From Hymenobacter sp. CRA2 (GTDB lineage Bacteria > Bacteroidota > Bacteroidia > Cytophagales > Hymenobacteraceae): a stretch of 64,000 bases of DNA. Below are positions 59,737 to 64,000 of the stretch, piece by piece (position 1 is the stretch's first letter; each line of letters begins with the position of its first letter). Under the pieces are notes generated by a model. It was not told the DNA's origin. It worked only from the letters and a program-made list of their open reading frames with translations, and ran no database searches. The stretch covers positions 304,546 through 368,545 of the forward strand of contig NZ_MVBC01000003.1 of assembly GCF_002007105.1 (NCBI RefSeq), given 5' to 3'. The position numbers and the translations under genes are program-made.

Positions 59737-60255
59737 ATGAGTACTCTCGATACCCGTGAAGTATGGCTACGTGGGCCGCTGCCCGATATGCCAGCCCTGA
59801 TGCAGCCCGTAGCCCACGCCCTGCTACAGGCGCAGGAAGAGCTAACGGCAGCCCTGCATAATTTCCCCGTTGAGCTGCTGTGGGAGCGGCCTGCCGGCGT
59901 GGCCTCCGTGGGTTTTCATTTGCAGCACCTGACCGGCGTGCTGGGCCGCCTGCTCACCTACGCCCGCGGCGAAGCCTTGAGTGAGGTGCAGCTCGCATAT
60001 CTGGCAGCAGAGGGGCAGCCGGCAACCGCCGTATCCACCGCTGAACTGCTGGCTGCTTTCGGGCGTCAAGTGGAAGTAAGCCTCCAGCAACTGCGCGCTA
60101 CCGACCCGGCCACCCTCACCGAAGTGCGTGGGGTAGGGCGGGCGCAGGTTCCGTCCACCGTTATCGGGCTGCTCACGCACGCGGCCGAGCACACCATGCG
60201 CCATCTGGGTCAGCTGCTAGTGACGGCGCGGGTACTGCAGCAAGCGGCTAGGTAA
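59737..60255 (+). CDS. DinB/YfiT-like four-helix metalloprotein
   Basis: 172 residues of the DinB superfamily, with four helices. Candidate metal ligands are His in GFHLQHLTGVLGRL and the late HAAEHTMRHLGQLL pair. The family includes thiol-S-transferases and maleylpyruvate isomerases, and its substrate is usually unknown. No signal peptide. Its last bases overlap by 8 the end of a small convergent gene at 60248-60418. The start at 59737 is the only reasonable ATG. Confidence 0.85.
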   Translation: MSTLDTREVWLRGPLPDMPALMQPVAHALLQAQEELTAALHNFPVELLWERPAGVASVGFHLQHLTGVLGRLLTYARGEALSEVQLAYLAAEGQPATAVSTAELLAAFGRQVEVSLQQLRATDPATLTEVRGVGRAQVPSTVIGLLTHAAEHTMRHLGQLLVTARVLQQAAR

Positions 60256-60418
60256 CGGGCGGCTGATCCTGCTTGCGGGTACGAATAATGCCGATGGCAA
60301 TAAAGGCCACGCCGGTGCCGATAAAAGCCCGGCTGCGGCGCTTGGCAATGCCCAGGCTCAGGAAAACAATGCCTAAGGCAAACCAGACGAGATTGGCAGA
60401 AGGACGCGAGGCGGCCAT
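60248..60418 (-). CDS. Small two-helix membrane protein (56 residues)
   Basis: Read directly on the minus strand from the ATG at 60418: MAASRPSANL, then LVWFALGIVFLSLGIA (helix 1), a basic KRRSRAF turn, FIGTGVAFIAIGII (helix 2) and a polar end RTRKQDQPPVT. The two hydrophobic helices and the positive-inside loop argue for a real small membrane protein. A longer open frame on the same strand, 60210-60527, has no such logic. Function unknown; the 3' end overlaps the convergent DinB gene by 8 bases. Confidence 0.65.
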   Translation of the reverse strand: MAASRPSANLVWFALGIVFLSLGIAKRRSRAFIGTGVAFIAIGIIRTRKQDQPPVT

Positions 60419-60477
60419 AGCAACACAAGCTTACGTGAAACGATGGCCGCAATAACCTGAATTTTCGCGCCTTTCGC

Positions 60478-61362
60478 CTACTCTTCGTCGCTGAACTGGC
60501 CCATCTGCCCGCTTTCGGAATCGGCAATGGCCTGCATCAGCTCCTCGTTGGTGTTCATCACGAAGGGGCCGTAGGTGGCCAGCGGCTCCACGATGGGCTG
60601 CCCGGCCATGACCAGCACGATGCTGTCCTGCGAGCAGGTAAGCTGCACATCCGGCGCGTCCCAGCCGAGCACTACCAGCTGCTTGGTCTGGGCCGGCCGG
60701 GTACCGTTGACCAGTACGTCGCCCGTCACCACGTACAGGCCCACGTTGTAGTCGGCGGGCAGCGTCAGGGTAGTGCTGCTGCCTTCCGGCAGGTGCGCAT
60801 CCAGCAGGATGAGCGGGGAAAAGGTGTGCGCCGGGCCGGTAATGCCGCCGTAGGTGCCGGCAATAACGCGGATGTGGCCTTCGTCGTCGCTACCCGACAC
60901 CGGTAGGCTCGGAATAGCCTCGGCCGTCAGGTTCTGGTAGTTGGGCGGAGCCATTTTGTCCTTGGCCGGCACGTTCACCCACAGTTGAATCAGCTCCAGC
61001 GTGCCGCCGCGGCGCGAGAATTCCCGCTCGTGCATTTCCTCGTGCAGCAGGCCCGCGCCGGCCGTCATCCATTGCACGTCGCCGGGGCCCAAGTAGCCGC
61101 TGTGGCCAGCTGTGTCGCGGTGGGCCAGGTAGCCCTGGTATACCACCGTCACGGTTTCGAAGCCGCGGTGCGGGTGGGGGTGGGCACCGAGCGGGGTATC
61201 CGTGGGCTCCACGCGCATGGGACCGGTGTGGTCGAGCAGCAGGAAGGGGCTAAGTTGGCGGATGCGCGACCCAGGCATGGGGCTGGTCACGTCAAATCCG
61301 TCGCCGACGAGCTTTTTGGCGCCGTCGATAACCTGAAAGATGCGGCGTAGGGTTGTGGGCAT
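60478..61362 (-). CDS. Pirin family protein
   Basis: 294 residues, full length. The N-terminal cupin has the metal motif GAHPHPHRGFETVTVVYQG, then HSGYLGPGDVQWMTAGAGLL and HEEMHE. A second, degenerate cupin covers about 165-260. Members of this group act as quercetin 2,3-dioxygenase-like or redox-sensing proteins in the cytoplasm; which one cannot be determined. The acidic tail (SESGQMGQFSDEE) is unusual. It is unlinked to the partial pirin at 1-343. Confidence 0.92.
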   Translation of the reverse strand: MPTTLRRIFQVIDGAKKLVGDGFDVTSPMPGSRIRQLSPFLLLDHTGPMRVEPTDTPLGAHPHPHRGFETVTVVYQGYLAHRDTAGHSGYLGPGDVQWMTAGAGLLHEEMHEREFSRRGGTLELIQLWVNVPAKDKMAPPNYQNLTAEAIPSLPVSGSDDEGHIRVIAGTYGGITGPAHTFSPLILLDAHLPEGSSTTLTLPADYNVGLYVVTGDVLVNGTRPAQTKQLVVLGWDAPDVQLTCSQDSIVLVMAGQPIVEPLATYGPFVMNTNEELMQAIADSESGQMGQFSDEE

Positions 61363-61575
61363 GGTAGGGAGAAGCTTAGGGGCTGAAGGTGAACCGCAGC
61401 GTGCGGAAGATGTTCGCCGCAGCCGGTGGAACGCGGGTAATCAGGCAGAGGCAGCCCGCAAGGAACAATCACGCAGTAAGGGCTTCAGGTTGCACGCCCG
61501 TACCAATAAGGTTTATAAGACCGTCGGCTGGTGCATAAGGGCCCTGAAGGGCAGAACAAGCTTTCAGCACAAACA

Positions 61576-61612
61576 AAAACAGGGCATCCGTTGCGGATGC
61601 CCTGTTACCTTT
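61576..61612. terminator. Terminator between pirin and low-complexity lipoprotein
   Basis: AACAGGGCATCCG pairs with CGGATGCCCTGTT around a TTG loop, with T-rich sequence on both sides. It mainly ends the minus-strand gene at 61652. The rest of the 289-base gap 61363-61651 shows nothing. Confidence 0.8.
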
Positions 61613-61651
61613 TTTCTGCTAAGCCCTTCGGGGCTGATGCTGTCAGGCTGC

Positions 61652-62017
61652 TTACTGGCCGGTAGTAGTACCGCTGCCAGTGCCCGTAGTAAGGCCGCCC
61701 GTGGTGCCGGTGCCGCCGGCGGTGGTAGCGCCGCCCGCGGTGGTCGAGGTGCTGGGCGTGGTGTTGCGCGAAGCTGCGTCGCCGGGAGCCGTCGAGCCGT
61801 TGTTGGTCGTGGTCGGGTCGGTGCCTTCGATGCTAGCTGCGCCGTCGGTGGTGCTGGCGCCGCCCTGCTCCGGGCTGGCCGACGAGCCGGGCGTAACCGC
61901 CGTCGAATCGGTCGTGGTGGTAGAGGTGCCGGAGTTGCTTTCGGCGCCTTTATTGTCGCCGCAGGAAGCGAAGGTGAATGAAGCGGCCGCCAGGGCGAGG
62001 AACAGTACTTTTTTCAT
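61652..62017 (-). CDS. Ser/Thr/Gly-rich low-complexity lipoprotein
   Basis: 121 residues. The lipobox FTFASCGDN gives a lipidated Cys at residue 19. Almost all of the mature chain is Ser, Thr, Gly, Ala and Asn with a few acids (GTSTTTTDSTAVTPGSS, TTAGGATTAGGTGTTGGL), so it is probably disordered. No domain is seen. Such chains can be O-glycosylated surface spacers in Bacteroidota (inference). The ATG at 62017 gives the lipoprotein signal. Confidence 0.8.
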   Translation of the reverse strand: MKKVLFLALAAASFTFASCGDNKGAESNSGTSTTTTDSTAVTPGSSASPEQGGASTTDGAASIEGTDPTTTNNGSTAPGDAASRNTTPSTSTTAGGATTAGGTGTTGGLTTGTGSGTTTGQ

Positions 62018-62166
62018 GGTGTTGGTTGGGGGTAAGGTAAAGAAAGCAGCCCTTGCGGCATCAGAGCTGGGTTTGATACCGGGTAGGGGGTGGGGGTAAC
62101 CCATGGAGCGGGAAAGAATAGCTTGAATCACGCTGCTGTTAGCAGGCCTTCTATCTTGCCGGGGCT

Positions 62167-62997
62167 ATGCTATTCTCTCTTCGGCTGCTGCTCGGCCTGA
62201 TGCTGCTATCTGCTCTGCCAGCCTGGGCGCAGGCAGCCAAGCCGCAGTTTCGCGTCATTGCCTTCTTCACGGCCAAAAACGATTTGGCCCACATCAGCTT
62301 TGTGCGCGAGGCCAATCAGTGGTTTCCGCAGATGGCCGCCCGGCACCGCTTCGCCTACGATACCACCAGCAACTGGAACAACCTGAATGCCGCCTTTCTT
62401 GCCCGCTACCAGGTGGTCCTGTTTCTGGATACCCGACCCGAAACGCCGGCCCAGCGGGCGGCTTTTCAGCAGTATATGGAGCGCGGTGGGGCCTGGCTGG
62501 GCTTTCACTTCACCGCTTTTGCTCTGACGCCCTCGGCCTATGCGCAAAACTGGGACTGGTACCACCGCCAGTTCCTCGGCGCCGATGAGTACGCGGGCAA
62601 TACCTGGCAGCCCACTGCGGCCATACTGCGCGTAGAAGCGCCACGCCACCCCGCTACTCAGCACCTGTCTACCACCTTCACATCGGCTCCTAATGAGTGG
62701 TACAAGTGGACCGCCGACCTGCGCCGCAACCCTGATATCCAAATTCTACTGGCCATTGACTCCAGCAGCTTTCCGCTGGGCACCGGCCCGAAGCCGCACG
62801 AAATCTGGCGCGGTGGCTACTATCCCGTGGCCTGGACCAATAAAAAGTACCGCATGGTGTACCTGAACATGGGACACAACGACATGGATTACGAAGGCGG
62901 CACCAACCGCACGCTCTCGGCCACCTTCGGCAGCCCGCCGCAAAGCCAGTTTATCCTTGATGCGCTGTTGTGGCTAGGCCGAGGCAAGAAACACTAA
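62167..62997 (+). CDS. ThuA-domain exported protein
   Basis: 276 residues. A signal peptide (LLLGLMLLSALPAWAQA) is followed by a ThuA-like class I glutamine-amidotransferase-fold domain: FRVIAFFTAKNDLAHISFV, VVLFLDTRPETPAQRAAFQ, ERGGAWLGFHFTAF and the later YYPVAWTNKKYRMVYLNMGH. The catalytic cysteine of true amidotransferases is absent, as in other ThuA proteins, which are linked to sugar or disaccharide use. Substrate unknown. A single gene without obvious partners. Confidence 0.88.
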   Translation: MLFSLRLLLGLMLLSALPAWAQAAKPQFRVIAFFTAKNDLAHISFVREANQWFPQMAARHRFAYDTTSNWNNLNAAFLARYQVVLFLDTRPETPAQRAAFQQYMERGGAWLGFHFTAFALTPSAYAQNWDWYHRQFLGADEYAGNTWQPTAAILRVEAPRHPATQHLSTTFTSAPNEWYKWTADLRRNPDIQILLAIDSSSFPLGTGPKPHEIWRGGYYPVAWTNKKYRMVYLNMGHNDMDYEGGTNRTLSATFGSPPQSQFILDALLWLGRGKKH

Positions 62998-63122
62998 GCC
63001 CTGTCTTCTTGTCCGCCGGAATTTTTCCTTAGAAAAACAGGGGAAGAAAAAAGCTACGCTTTGGAGGCAGTGCGGAGAGTGGTCAGCACTGGGTATCAGG
63101 GCCACAGGCGCGCTATCTGTCT

Positions 63123-63671
63123 TTAACGGCTCAATACTGCTTGACCTGAGTTCTTCTTTTGATCTATGGCCGCGCCGTTGAGCGCGAAGCTCTTGCTCTT
63201 GAGGTAACTGCAGTTGCAGCCCGTCACGCTCTTGGAGACGCCCGTCGTCACATCCAGATCGGTGATGTGGTAGACGGCTGCCGGGGCGCTGGGCACCACC
63301 ACGTCGAAGCTGCGCACCGTTTGGCCGGCACGGGTAGTGCTGCGGCCGTCGAGGGAGAAGGTCAGGTCGTTGGACGAGCCCGGAAAGTAATTGACGTAAA
63401 AGGATTCCAGGCCCAACGGGGAGTTAAAGGGGCGTTGCCGCAACGTATCCAGCACCTGAGTGGCCTCGTTATCGGCGAAGCGTACCAGGTACGCACCTTT
63501 CACCTGTGCACGGTAAAAGCCATTGCCGCTAAGGCTGTCGGGGCTGAATTGGAAATTGATTCCGGTCAGGCCTTCGTCGAAACAGTCACAGCAGCTGCTT
63601 AGAGCTAGCGCGCTGCCTAAGAGCAGAAAGCTAGCCAAGGAGTAGGGGAGGTGCTTGAAGGATAAATGCAT
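63123..63671 (-). CDS. Hypothetical lipoprotein
   Basis: 182 residues. The lipobox ALALSSCCDC puts the modified Cys near residue 27. The mature chain is beta-rich (NGFYRAQVKGAYLVRFADNE, DLTFSLDGRSTTRAGQTVR, SFDVVVPSAPAAVYHITDL) with further Cys in TGCNCSYL. No family recognised. The start follows from the signal sequence. Confidence 0.72.
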   Translation of the reverse strand: MHLSFKHLPYSLASFLLLGSALALSSCCDCFDEGLTGINFQFSPDSLSGNGFYRAQVKGAYLVRFADNEATQVLDTLRQRPFNSPLGLESFYVNYFPGSSNDLTFSLDGRSTTRAGQTVRSFDVVVPSAPAAVYHITDLDVTTGVSKSVTGCNCSYLKSKSFALNGAAIDQKKNSGQAVLSR

Positions 63672-63883
63672 AGAAGCAGATTATGGCTAAAGCCTTTAAG
63701 AAGTTGATCAGCTAAAGCTTGGAAACGTTGCATTAGGGTGGAGCTATAAGGTAAATAGTATTGATTCAGGCAGTTTTTTTACTTCTTTATTTCGGTTAAT
63801 AATTTTATAAATGTTGCTAAGGGCTTGATGGAACCTACGAACTACTTCATCATTAGAAAGGCAGCTATTATCATATAGCGGAT

Positions 63884-64000
63884 TCATGAACGATGTACAT
63901 GATAACCACAATGGTTGAACCAGGCTTTGGCATCCTTGCTGGAAATCCACTCAACCGCGGTTTGGATAGCCGCCTCCAGTGCTTCACGGGTACGGGCCTG
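63884..64000 (-). CDS. IS630-type transposase, C-terminal fragment (cut by window edge)
   Basis: The last 117 bases on the minus strand read 38 residues then TGA: LEAAIQTAVEWISSKDAK and AWFNHCGYHVHRS. The ending WFNHCGY fits the C-terminus of IS630-family DDE transposases. The rest lies outside the window, so intactness is unknown. The 190 bases beyond its stop (63690-63880) are visibly AT-richer than the rest of the window. Confidence 0.6.
   Translation of the reverse strand, partial: QARTREALEAAIQTAVEWISSKDAKAWFNHCGYHVHRS

Noticed and set aside
60210..60527. 105-residue minus-strand open frame
   Set aside because: Cys/Arg-rich shadow; the overlapping frame at 60248-60418 has two clear membrane helices instead.
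63744..63950. 68-residue minus-strand open frame in the AT-rich patch
   Set aside because: It starts inside the transposase fragment in another frame and has no signal or domain; it may contain a gene remnant, but this cannot be supported.
1..64000. tRNA, rRNA or riboswitch
   Set aside because: I looked for cloverleaf and conserved rRNA or riboswitch cores and saw none; a covariance search would be needed to exclude short RNAs.

Overview
The window looks like chromosomal DNA from a GC-rich member of the Bacteroidota, most likely Hymenobacter or a close relative (inference). The evidence is a SusC/SusD pair, proteins ending in type IX secretion (T9SS) sorting domains, Bacteroidota-type promoters (TAnnTTTG at -7), DUF1990 proteins, LytTR signalling, and many GC-rich palindromic intergenic repeats. 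No rRNA, tRNA, CRISPR array or prophage was seen.

Region 1 (1-9.7 kb): a pirin gene cut by the window edge, divergent from an HxlR regulator with a palindromic operator; an S9D-type peptidase; a three-gene operon of two LVIVD-type beta-propeller proteins and a barrel-like protein; a T9SS-sorted serine hydrolase; an ohrR-ohr peroxide operon and an MDR-family reductase. Region 2 (9.8-16.6 kb): heavy-metal efflux with a His/Cys-rich small exported protein, a giant CzcA-TolC fusion and a lipoprotein adaptor. A 21-bp tandem repeat separates the last two. Region 3 (16.7-33 kb): mixed housekeeping and accessory genes (GluQ-like synthetase, endonuclease V, serine hydrolase, DUF1990 pair, alcohol dehydrogenase, cytochrome b, aminotransferase, LytS/LytR-type two-component system, aldehyde dehydrogenase).

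Region 4 (33.1-57.5 kb) is the centrepiece: a nearly complete pectin/polygalacturonate utilisation locus. Depolymerisation uses a GH28 polygalacturonase, a GH105 unsaturated uronyl hydrolase with an extra C-terminal domain, and a fused CE8 pectin esterase-PL10 pectate lyase. Uptake uses SusC/SusD and an ExuT-like MFS transporter. Unsaturated galacturonate is handled by KdgF, KduI and KduD; galacturonate by UxaC, UxaB and UxaA. Both branches meet at KDG and finish through KdgK and the KDPG aldolase. A LacI-family regulator sits inside the locus. Matching LacI-like operators fused to promoters lie before GH28, before an uncharacterised T9SS surface protein and before kduD; a weaker one lies before uxaC. 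That T9SS protein (37367-38431) is the best candidate for an undescribed component of the system.

Region 5 (57.5-64 kb): an NTF2-like exported protein, class 1 fructose-bisphosphatase, a DinB protein, a 56-residue membrane protein found only by direct translation, a second pirin, a low-complexity lipoprotein, a ThuA-domain protein, a lipoprotein, and the C-terminal end of an IS630-type transposase running off the right edge in AT-richer DNA.
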